Of a DNA stretch of 64,000 nucleotides, positions 13,123 to 23,059 are shown piece by piece (position 1 is the first letter of the stretch; every line of letters begins with the position of its first letter). The notes under the pieces are model-generated. The model searched no databases and was not told the DNA's origin. It saw only the letters and a program-made list of their open reading frames with translations. Made by a program: the position numbers and the translations under genes. The stretch covers positions 28,768,429 through 28,832,428 of the forward strand of contig OW285187.1 of the NCBI GenBank assembly GCA_935421135.1, written 5' to 3'. This DNA comes from Bugulina stolonifera. Taxonomy: Eukaryota > Bryozoa > Gymnolaemata > Cheilostomatida > Bugulidae.

Positions 13123-13174
13123 TCATAATTAAAAGTTGTTCTCTCCCAATTGGGAGAGGACAACTTCTAATTAT
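13123..13174. repeat. short foldback hairpin, AGTTGTYCTCTC family
   Basis: AATTAAAAGTTGTTCTCTCCC folds back on GGGAGAGGACAACTTCTAATT around a central AATT, with only a couple of mismatches in arms of about 25 bases. The same arm sequence recurs across the window (13182, 16081, 18932, 22000, 54221). Confidence 0.75.
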
Positions 13175-13181
13175 GATCAAT

Positions 13182-13284
13182 AGCTTATTGGGAGAAGACA
13201 ACTTCTAATGATGATCAATAGCTTATTAGTACGGTACTAATAAGCTATTGATCATCATTAGAAGTTGTCTTCTCCCAATAAGCT
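13182..13284. repeat. perfect 51-bp-arm palindrome
   Basis: Arms 13182-13232 and 13234-13284 are exact reverse complements around the single base 13233. Each arm contains AGAAGTTGTCTTCTCCCAAT on one strand, the family arm of the foldback repeats. A second small hairpin, CAGTGGGTACT/AGTACCCACTG, follows directly at 13291-13316. Perfect identity over 51 bases implies a very recent origin or ongoing arm conversion. Confidence 0.9.
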
Positions 13285-13896
13285 AGGTGCAGTGGGTACT
13301 AATAGTACCCACTGCCCATGCACTAAATGCCTGAGAATTTCTCACGCATTCAGTGCCAGCCTTTTCTGGAAAGAGTTGTCTCTCCACTTTGTCAGAATAC
13401 TGGTAAGAAAATGTTTTTGGTGCATTGTGGGACTTTATGAGCCTCGGATCCTTTTACAGAGTGTGGTTTTTCTCAAATCATCAATGGTACTTCTATTTTA
13501 GATGACATCACCTGGTAAACAGAACTCCGCCCAGTCTAAGAAATTAAGGAGCGGTTTCCGGAGGAATATTGTGCCGATTCATTGAAAGAAAGTTTCATCA
13601 AATAAGTTCCAACGTCCAACGAGTGATTTTACTACCGGACAGCCTTACTACAAATACCATATTGACTAAATTCAAGGCGTCTTAAAACAAGCAAACTAGC
13701 TCGAAGCTTTTGGACCAAATTAAATGGAATTTGGAATTTTCACATTTCATTTTCATAGAGGTTAAAGAATTGATTGAATTTCAATTTGAACTTCAACTTG
13801 AGACTCAAGAAATAGAAATCGATTGATTGGTTAATAGATTCTTGGTTATACACTACGTTCAAGATAGAAAGTTTTAATTACGAATCCGTTAGAGTT

Positions 13897-15623
13897 ATGG
13901 GTGTTATAGAACTTGAAAACGATAGCCAATTTATAGCGAAGCTGCAACAAGCGGGCTCCAAGCCAGTGTTTGTTGACTTTTTTGCGACTTGGTGTGGTCC
14001 TTGCCGTGTAATAGCTCCCGTTTATGAACGACTCAGCAACGAATATCCTCAAGCTGTGTTTCTTAAAGTTGACGTTGATGAGTTAGAAGAAACGGCTCAG
14101 TCATATGGAGTTACAGCCATGCCTACATTTATGTGCTTCAAGAATGGAAACAAGCTAGAAGAAAAGCGAGGTTTGTCATCCGTTGGCACATTTTTATTTT
14201 TCTTATAAGCTTTTAATATGAAATTTATGCCTGTCATATAGGCTTTATCTATAATCCCTGAATTTTGGCACCCCACTCGCATTGTGCACCCCATCACCCA
14301 AAGGAAAATGTAATCTATCTCAATTTTATCTGAGACTGCCAGGCTTATAATCTGTATGAAAGCCTAGCTATGATTATAGTCAGCGATTAAATAGACAAGT
14401 CTATATGTTGAACTGGGTATTTATTATGTAGTATCTCATGTGTGAATAACAATTCTGAAAACATTGGCCTGGATTAAAGTTGCATCCCTTACAACTCTAA
14501 GACTTGGTAGAGTAGCCTTAGTTGAGTGCTGAGTTCATTACTCTGCTAGTGTTGTATCATTCTGGCTCTATTGAATACTAAAAGTCACGTTATTAAATTA
14601 TCAACACTTGAGGGTTGGTGCTTTTTCTGATTGTTAATTTACTATGCAATAGTATCTATTTAGCTTGGTGCTAGTATTGTATGTGAACAAAGCAGGGTAG
14701 TTCCTTATTAGTAATTATTGTGATGCTTTATTTAATGTAGGCCTACTAAATTATAGCTGGCATTAACCTAGTAGGCCTATGTGTGTTATTTTGTTGAGGT
14801 GTTGAGAATTACTGGTGTGATTAGTTTATTGAGTACCAAATTTAGTTTGTTTATTGAACATTATGAGAGAATTTTAAACATCACGAGTCAGTAGAACTTA
14901 TTAAGGTTCATTTCAAACAGTTTAAGAGTAATGTGCACCTGAAACCCCAGACAAAAGCCTGGTCATTAACACGTTTTGTGACTTGATTGTTGTACAGGTG
15001 GAGATCCAGCAATGCTGGAAGCACTGGTGAAAAAATATGCTGATGATGCCGGTGGAGCACCAACCCCAGCAGCAGTCGCAGATGAAGCAGGGGACTCCAT
15101 TGACCAGACGTTGCCTAAGGGACAGATGAATCTTCAGACTCACGTTGACCCTAAGGGAACAGAATGCTTGAATGAATCCGATGACCACAAACTTGCACAC
15201 GCTTGGACAGCTGGTGGAGGTTATCTAGAATCCGATGTAGATGAGCAACTCATCATTACCATTGCGTTTAACCAGAAAATGAAGTTGCACTCTCTCAGAC
15301 TAGTGGCTGAAGGGCCAAAAGCACCAAAGACTCTGAAACTGTTTATAAATTTACCAAATGCTCCTGATTTTGACTCGGCAGAAAGTATGGTAGGTGTGCA
15401 GGAGTTCACTCTAACTGAAGAAGACATGAAAGCGGATAGTGTTATAAACTTGAAGTATGTGAAGTTTCAGAGCGTTCAATCAGTAACAATGTTTATCAAG
15501 GATAACCAGGGAGGGGAGGAGACTACCCAAATTGATCATTTGGCCTTCATAGGTACTCCAGTCAGCACGACAAACATGAATGAATTCAAACGTGTTGCTG
15601 GAAAAGCAGGAGAAAGCCATTAA
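13897..15623 (+). CDS. TXNL1: thioredoxin-like protein 1 (thioredoxin domain plus PITH domain)
   Basis: Two exons (13897-14170, 14998-15623) join inside a Gly codon to give 299 residues; human TXNL1 has 289. Residues 1-105 are a thioredoxin domain with the redox-active WCGPC at 32-36 and the cis-Pro context MPTFMCFKNG. From about residue 120 comes the PITH domain (LVAEGPKAPKTLKLFINLPN, YVKFQSVQSVTMFIKDNQGG, TTQIDHLAFIGTPV), which docks TXNL1 on the 19S regulatory particle of the proteasome. TXNL1 is a cytosolic and nuclear disulphide reductase of proteasome substrates. Both active cysteines are intact. An AATAAA at 15684-15689, 61 bases after the stop, fits as polyadenylation signal. The single intron of 0.8 kb contains a weak relative of the CAGGCTTACC repeat at about 14245-14345. 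Confidence 0.95.
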
Positions 15624-16080
15624 TACTCTTCTTAGAGCCAGTTTTATGTTACATATACATGTAAATCAGTACTATAACATAATAATAAAATACCGTTACA
15701 CTTACAATGGAAATGAAGTTTTATTCCATGTATTATTAGTCATATTTTTCTACAGAATATGACAAAAAGGGGTTTATTTCTATAGAGAGTTATAGAGAGA
15801 ACTAACAGCATTATGGCGCACATGTAATGATGCAAATAAGTATCTACGTCTGTGTTTCAATCTCTGTATGCTAATCTGGCTTCAGGGATTATTACTCCCC
15901 CAAACTAACTTTTAGTTTATGTGATCATTAGTCTTTTAAAAACTAAGTGCTGCACTTTTTATTAGAATAAATTATAGCATTGTGTCAGAGTCGAATCTTT
16001 TACTTGGTTATTTTATTTAATATTTATGTAAACTGATTTTCTGTCGTGCCAGAGTGCTACAACAAGGTTTATTACAGTTC

Positions 16081-16130
16081 GAAGCTGTCCTCTCCGTTTG
16101 TTATATTTCAATTTGGGAGAGGACAACTTC
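16081..16130. repeat. foldback hairpin, AGTTGTYCTCTC family
   Basis: GAAGCTGTCCTCTCC at the left pairs with GGGAGAGGACAACTTC at the right across a 19-base loop. An arm-only relative (AGAGGACAACTTCCAATTAT) lies about 120 bases downstream. Confidence 0.65.
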
Positions 16131-17501
16131 AAGTCAATAGTCGTAGTGTTGTCAAAGAGTGGTGTTGTAATGCGAGCATAGAGATAACTCTATGAATGCG
16201 AGTATCACAGTTGGAAGGTGTTCGCTCTAAACTTTGAATCAACAATAGAAAGAGGACAACTTCCAATTATGCTATAAATTTGCCCATGGAGAGTGAATAA
16301 TCTGGGCACATTGGTCCAGGCCCCAGGGTCTTCCGGCATCTCACAGTGTAGCATTTCAACATGTTTTTGTTTTTGGGATAATTCTTTGCATACTGGATTT
16401 CAGTACTTGAAACTTGAACTTGAATTACTCAGCCATTTATTTTATAAAATGAAATTGTCATCTCCAAATTAAAGAAAATATAAGAATATTGTAATGTTTT
16501 TGAGTATGTCTTGCATACGAGCGCTGAGGGCTGAAAGTATGTGAAGGGCTTGGAAGGTGGTAGAGGCCGACCAAGTATACCTTCGACTCATTACATAAAA
16601 GAGTGAACAGTTATGTGTGCTCTTTATGAGTGTAGTGTAGATTATATCAGACGTAGGCCGATGCCGAGACTCATTGGATCTCAGGACTGACGTAGGTCAT
16701 GAAGAGTTTATACTCCGAGGGAGTGCAGAGAAAGGTTGATAGCTAGTATATGTATTACATTATATAAGACACGCAGTGTAATGAGACAGTATAATAATGA
16801 ATACATGAGTATAAGAACAATACAATAAAGTGTCATGTATGGGTAAGACTATGTTTGATAATGTTAGCTATGATAACGTTTGTGTGGCTGGCCTAGGGAA
16901 CCATGACCACGGAGGCTGTTTCACCACAATATATAACTTCCTGTTTATGTTCAATAAATAACTCATTTATCTCTAGTCATTGGGCCTAAAGCTTTCTAAA
17001 AACTAGGCTGAGGTTTATCTAGTTTGTTTTGAATCACAGGGGTAGACCAGAATCTTTTTAACAAAGATAACAAAAGTGCACAAAGAAGATTTTAAGCAGG
17101 ATTTGCATCTGTAGGTTCAGCGACATACAAGAATTGTCAACAAAGCTCAAAATTACTTTGGGCTGAGTATGTATACAACATAAAACAATATATTATCTTC
17201 ATATTGCAGAGCTCTATAACTCTGCTATAAATTATGTTGTTATGTATATTTTTACATAATATTACTAATATGTTGTCATGTTATAATCTTACCCGATAAT
17301 TATACTTGTTATTGATGCTGGTTCTATATTCACAGTTATATATTTTTGTTGCATAAATATCTTTCCCTCCAAAACCCTGCTTGGGTTACACTTGCTATAC
17401 ATATTGCTTACTGTAAACTTGACTTGGGTTTCTTGTTAGCCTGCTATAGCATGATAAATATAGCCAAATATTTTCTATACACATGCAGTCTTGGTCGAGA
17501 C

Positions 17502-17802
17502 CATACTTGCCAAGGAACAGGACTTTTGGCTCAAAATCCCTGGACATAGTTTAGGTGTACATTGTTTGATGGAAACTTATATCACTGAAAAGTATCAAAT
17601 TGTCAATTTTAGTGTTATTTAGTGGCTTGTAAGAGATCTTCTTCACTGTAAATGACTTATTTTAGGTTGTATCTTGTGTTTTTTTGAGATTTGGTAACAT
17701 TTTCACCATATACATAAAAAATCAGCACAGCTGGAAAATTAGTAGGAACAGGCACAAAAACCAGGGGGTGTCCTGACAAAATCTGGACTCTTGGCAAGTA
17801 TG
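17502..17802. mobile_element. 301-bp hAT-like MITE related to the CAGGCTTACCAAG family
   Basis: The ends are CATACTTGCCAAG and CTTGGCAAGTATG, perfect inverted repeats that share the TTGCCAAG core with the elements at 5452 and 42397. The flanks GTCGAGAC (17494-17501) and GTTGAGAG (17803-17810) agree at six of eight positions, as an aged 8-bp duplication would. It has no coding capacity. Confidence 0.65.
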
Positions 17803-18166
17803 GTTGAGAGTTGAGACTTCAATAAATTAATGTCAGCAGAACATGACTATGCAATGTATGATAATATACATATACAGGTACTGTAGATGCATAATTTGAG
17901 GAGGTTAAAAGGTAAAACCCTAAATGTTGGGTATTGTCATTGCACACCCCTGCACAGCAATATTATTTACATGTATTATCACAATGTGTTGTTCCATTTA
18001 GTATTGCTTCTTTGATCCTTTACTAACTAAAACAACATAATCAATCGCCATAATTTCCTATGATAACCATCATTTATTTTTATTGTATGTAAAGACTAAA
18101 GTGTTCTCCCCAATAAGATGCTCAGGGCCAATCAATGGCTCTGTTGAATCTTGAGTGGTGGCAATT

Positions 18167-18466
18167 CTAGTTACTCTGAAGTTGTCTGCTCTTATCAATT
18201 CTAATAGGAGTTATCTTTCCCCGCACAATAGTAACGTTTTCAGGTGTCGCTCCAAACATTGGGTCAAGGACAGGTTTAATTTTTTGGAAATTTTGTGGAA
18301 CTTTGTCGTGAGTTAATTTTTTGTTGTAGTCACATTTATTTATCGTCTGGACATTGTTCTTCAAACGGCATTTTGTGGTTTTGCATCTGTTTTCAATCAC
18401 ACAACACACTGGTAAGTGGTTTAGCACATAATTGCCTACATTAGAGTGGCGTACTCTGAACCGCAC
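18167..18466 (-). pseudogene. possible transposase C-terminal fragment (piggyBac-like zinc-binding tail)
   Basis: A 99-residue open frame contains HLPVCCVIENRCKTTKCR, then NKCDYNKKL. The order HxPV, RCKxxxC, KC resembles the Cys-rich tail after the catalytic domain in piggyBac-derived proteins, where RCxxC and CxxCxxxLC pairs follow a HxP motif. The last Cys pair is missing and no DDD domain is seen nearby, so this is at best a relic. It may also be a chance frame. Confidence 0.2.
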
Positions 18467-18931
18467 GAGACCAGGACACTGACACTTACTAGCCCACCTA
18501 CTTTTGAATCACACTGGTTCTTTGCTCAGTACGAGTTTGAATTGGTCGAATAAGTGGGATCTTATAATCCTGGCACTTTTACTATAATTAAATATGAATA
18601 TCACTGGACTATGTTATACTATAACAATACATAGCGTTGCAAGAGAAGATGAAGGTTAGTTAAGTTGGGACTAGCTAAGCTTAAGCTAGCTAGTTTAATT
18701 TTTTTTTAAGAACAGAATTGTAGTTCTCTATTTTTTACTTATCAAAAGACTAGAGAATGGAATTGCTGCTTTTGCTGATAAAATCTCATCTGAAATAAAA
18801 AAGGGAATGTGGAAGGCAATCGTTAGTTGTCATCAGTGTTCGAAGTGGAACAAATGAGGTGGGTACACGGTACTTACCTGCAATCTTAGGACCTTTCCTA
18901 AAGGGTGCATTGGTCACTCGGAAGCTGCAGA

Positions 18932-18996
18932 TCATAATTAGAAGTTGTTCTCCCATTTCAGCAAGACAAAACAAGGGAGGACAATTTCTAATTATG
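18932..18996. repeat. foldback hairpin nested in the 2.9-kb element
   Basis: CATAATTAGAAGTTGTTCTCCC pairs with GGGAGGACAATTTCTAATTATG across a 20-base loop, with two mismatches. The arms belong to the AGTTGTYCTCTC family. Confidence 0.7.
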
Positions 18997-20133
18997 GTTA
19001 ATAGCTAATGAGTAACCTCATTACACAGAGTACATGGTACCAATGTAGACCATTCCTTATATTTTAAACTACTGAGTGTGCTTTGTGTCCTTCAATTTTG
19101 CTGCATTGATTGTAAGAATGAATAGATCTATACTATTTAAAACGGTGACAACTCCCCTTATCTTTCTTTCACTGTAATAAAAGTACATGTAGTCAAAGAG
19201 AAAACAACTTCTTTATTTATTACAAAATGCTGAACTACAACATTTTACAGTTGTATATTTTGTCAAAAGTATATAAACACAAACAACAGCAGCATGTAAC
19301 TGCAACTGTATGAAAACTATAGTAATTCAACAAAACAGCTATGACATTGACATCAACATTAGAGAAGGGAAGGAGTTGAAGTTTATCAACAAAATTATAA
19401 TGAACAAAAGTATTATACAATAAAATACATGTATTTCCCTTGTCACAACCTACCTGTAGACTTTAATATATAACACCAGTAACGTTATTTAAACAACAGC
19501 TATAAGGAAAAGGTAAAAGGTTGAACCCTATAAAACATACATACCTGTGTAAAGGAGTTTCACCAATTTATCTAGGATATATACATGTACTACTCACTGG
19601 GTTTTCTCTAATATTATTATAATTTTGTTAATTTAAGGAATTTATCTGTGGGAGCTGTCAGGTCTTGCATCAAATCCATGAAAACACCAGGCCCTGACTG
19701 GGTTTTGAACCAATGGTCTCTACAGTGCCTAATCGCCTAGAAAAGTGAACAGAAGACATTGCCACAACACCAGTACAGCAATGTTAGAAAAAGACAGCTT
19801 CACCAGCGAGCAGTAGATATGAAAAATATAAATTAGGGTATTATTTCTGCAAAATTAAATTCCTCACCAGCTTCCTTTGGATCACTAAACACTGTATTAC
19901 AAGTATACTCACCACTTGTGACAACATCTTCCAAAAATGCTAAATGTTTTATAAATTGGCAGCACTAGTAAAAACTGGCCTCAAAGTTAAATCCATGACC
20001 GAATATAACCTTAGCAAGAAATATCAAATCATACTGACAGTAAATTCGATGTAAACTAAAAATATAGTATTGCCTAAAAAGACTATTCAGCTACCTAAAA
20101 TACTCGACAAACTGTCATGCATGTAGGTTACTA

Positions 20134-20227
20134 GGCAGCATGCAAGTACACTAATAGACAGCTTGCAAGTACACTAATAGACAGCATGCAAGTACACTAA
20201 TATGCGGCATGCAAGTACACTAATAGG
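20134..20227. repeat. four-copy tandem repeat, unit about 24 bp
   Basis: The unit GCATGCAAGTACACTAATAG is repeated four times with one- or two-base changes (GCTTGC, TATGCG). It lies inside the 2.9-kb transposon. Confidence 0.85.
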
Positions 20228-21718
20228 CAGCATACAACTTCATTACCTGTGGTCTTTTGTGGACTTCTGAAAGCAATGAATCACCTCAGTACAACAAAAA
20301 TAGAGAATACAAACAAAACGATTACTTTAATTGCAGTCAACCAGTGAAACCAAGCTCAATCCAAATACATAGTTTCTACTAGTACCATCTAGACTAAACA
20401 GTGACAGGATTCTTCTTAGCTCTCTGTGAATTTCAATTTGTCATAACCTCACTCTTTGCCTCACTTACTAAACTTGCAATAGTAGCGCAATACCTATAGC
20501 TGTTAAAATTCAATACTATGTGCAAAAACATATAGTATTCCTACCTATTCTAGAATCAAAATATCAACGTTAGATTAAAATATTTTATATAGAACAATAC
20601 AACGATTGCTATATTATTTACATTAAATATTCGATACAATAATGATCATTAAATATAAATTAATTATCTAATTCCCTGTTCTATTAAAAACAATTTATTT
20701 TTATTTTATATTTTAATTTTTATTTATTGAATATCGACTCTTGTTCTTGTGACAATCTAGCAAGCAATATTTTTATTTATACTTGATGTAGGCGTATTGC
20801 TACAACAATTATTATCAAAATAATTTATTTCATATAAAAATTAATAAAAATATAAATAATTATGGTTATCATTATAGTATGATTACCATTTGATTATCTA
20901 ATTCTATTGATTCACTTTTAGTTCTATTATTTATAATAATCACTATAAATAATAAATAATTATTTATTTTTTTATATATTTAATTAATATAATGCTTGAT
21001 TTATTATTTATATGTTATATTATTGAATACAGATTCTTTCTCTAGTGATAATCTAACAAATACGAATATTTATGTTATTGTTATATACAACATCATGGAT
21101 GATCATATTAAATTAATATTAATATTTATTTTTAATTTTTGTATTTTATATTTTATTAGCAAAGTAAGAAAAGTACAACTATCTCCGATATTTATCACTC
21201 AGTCAAACGTCAAATTCCAATAGAGTACAACAATTTATTTTTGAGATTTAGGTTTAGAGCTAGAAAACTTTTAGATTCAACTGTTTGGCCACTGTCCTTA
21301 TCAAAAAGTTTTCATGGCTCTGCAAAAGCATTCGGAAAACTGAAAATACTAAATAAAGTGGAACCAATATTCAAGTCCTATGAAACCATCGATACCATGA
21401 CTAACTTTGTTAGTAAAGCAAAAGGATTTATTTGTGTGCAGGTTGCTGGTCCAAGCTACTATAAACTTACTTTGACATTTCGGGATTGACTTAACACGCT
21501 GTTATCAATCAAACGATCGCTAGATTAGAGGGAAATTTTACGATCAGCAGTCACTCAGCAACCAGTAAACCTATTTCGATTGCGAAAACTGCCGTGTCTT
21601 CAGCAAAACTAGTCAATTACCGTGAGGGTACACGCCTGCTGACAGTGTACCCACCAAAATTGAGGTGGGTACACGCCGTATACTCCCGTATAACCACAAT
21701 TCGAACACTGGTTGTCAT

Positions 21719-23059
21719 TAAATATTTGCTCGTGCAACTGTATACTAAACTATACAGCTAAATATAGGGTCGGCTATAGTACATTTATAATACTAAGTAA
21801 TATAGTCTACCTAGCACTAAATAAATAGGTGAACTAGCTGAATCCCACCCCATGTTCTTTATTATACTGTTGTGAATCCCCTTGAATAATTCCTTCTTTC
21901 AGTATGTAAATATCAACACTTGATCATATAAAAAAGGCTAGGCCTATACATTATATTCTATGTGTAACTACAGCATAACTAACTCAAGTCAAAGCTACTT
22001 GAAGTTGTCCTCTCTCACGATTGAAACAGAGAGGGAGGACGACTTTGCATTCCTGTAGTCATATTGACTGTTTAGGCTCTTAATGGCATTGTGTTAGTTT
22101 AGAGTACACCTGAAGATAAAATTGGCTGAAAAATGTGGCCAAAGTAATTGCTCTTGTACATTTGATAGTAAAGCATTCACTACTTTATAAGATTGTTGTT
22201 ATAAATTACATACCTGTATATTGTTCTTTTGTGAATTCAGAGAAATTTACAAAGGAAATAGTACTGTACTATAAGAATGATTCTTTTCCACCTTACTCAT
22301 TGGTATAATAAATGGTCTCCCTAACAATAAAAGTAACTTCATACAACCAATCTCTGTTGGGGTATATCTAATAGCCTACTGTTAAACACGATTGTATCGT
22401 AAATTTGATTATTACCCTGTCATAAGACATTTGATATTGTTGATTTTTAATGTGAGCCCAGAATAGTATATTAAAATATCAAACTATACTTGAGCTTTCT
22501 GTCCTCTATGGATCAAATGTTACTAAATTTTAGATCTATCTTCGAGAGTGGGTGAAAACAAATTAGCAAGCAATAGAAGATTGTGAACAGATATTGAGAC
22601 TGATCTGAAAGCAAGTGTATATCTGTAATATAATATATTATTGAACTGCACTAGAAGGTGGAAGTTTGAAGGACTGGACTTAGGACATTGATCCCATCTA
22701 AACTCTGTCGTTGTATTATCAAGCCTACTTATCATAAGGATCGATTATAGGAGAGACACCAACTTGAAATTTGTCATGGTGAGCATTAGTACTAACAGCT
22801 TCAAACAACAGTGTAGTGTTGTAAGCCTGCTTTATGTAAAATTCTGAAAATCATGATTTTATGTAATTTACTTTATATGGAATTATGCTGTACATGGAGG
22901 TCTTTTGAGGAGAGTCATAACCAATGCTGACTATGAGTTTTTGCTCCTCGGTTTATTAGCCACAATTATATTATTATATCATTGGTATTGTGGTAACAAT
23001 GTTGGGTTGCTAATTGTGTTTAGTGTTGAAAAGAGTGAATAAGAGATGACAGTTCATTA
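21719..23059. other. spacer upstream of vasculin
   Basis: Apart from a foldback repeat at 22000-22047 (GAAGTTGTCCTCTCTC paired with GAGAGGGAGGACGACTT) I see no feature. The vasculin promoter should lie in the last few hundred bases, but no clear core element stands out. Confidence 0.45.
22000..22047. repeat. foldback hairpin, AGTTGTYCTCTC family
   Basis: CTTGAAGTTGTCCTCTCTC and GAGAGGGAGGACGACTTTG pair across an 11-base loop with few mismatches. Confidence 0.65.

Larger units (their letters stand above)
11632..13896. other. spacer between the double-HSF gene and TXNL1, rich in hairpins
   Basis: No gene is seen. The span includes the HSF-like 3' UTR, the right end of a repeat related to the 18834-21710 element (about 12895-12982, ending TTCAAACACTG), the hairpins at 13123-13174, 13182-13284 and 13291-13316, and the TXNL1 promoter region just before 13897. 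Confidence 0.5.
15624..18825. other. repeat-rich spacer downstream of TXNL1
   Basis: No host gene is recognised. It contains foldback repeats (16081-16130 and a half-copy near 16240-16265) and a MITE (17502-17802). A 480-base stretch of less AT-rich sequence at about 16500-16980, with a TATATAAG box and a late AATAAA, looks like a solo LTR, but I could not define its ends. A minus-strand frame is open at 18167-18466. Confidence 0.45.
18834..21710. mobile_element. 2.9-kb DNA transposon with hAT-like ends and perfect 8-bp target duplication
   Basis: The left end CAGTGTTCGAA and the right end TTCGAACACTG form an exact inverted repeat. Both are flanked by the identical octamer GTTGTCAT (18826-18833 and 21711-21718). 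Subterminal sequence carries related GGTGGGTACACG boxes at both ends. The interior (2,877 bases in all) is very AT-rich in its second half, has a four-copy tandem repeat at 20134-20227 and a nested foldback hairpin at 18932-18996, and has no frame long enough for a transposase, so it is non-autonomous. A right end of a second copy sits at about 12895-12982. Confidence 0.8.

Noticed and set aside
16500..16980. A solo LTR
   Set aside because: A TATATAAG box and late AATAAA are suggestive, but I found no TG..CA ends or target duplication, so I left it inside the spacer entry.
20996..21489. Two plus-strand frames of about 75-82 codons within the 2.9-kb element
   Set aside because: The first is low-complexity Ile/Tyr/Asn from AT-rich DNA; the second has no transposase motif. 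Neither supports a gene.
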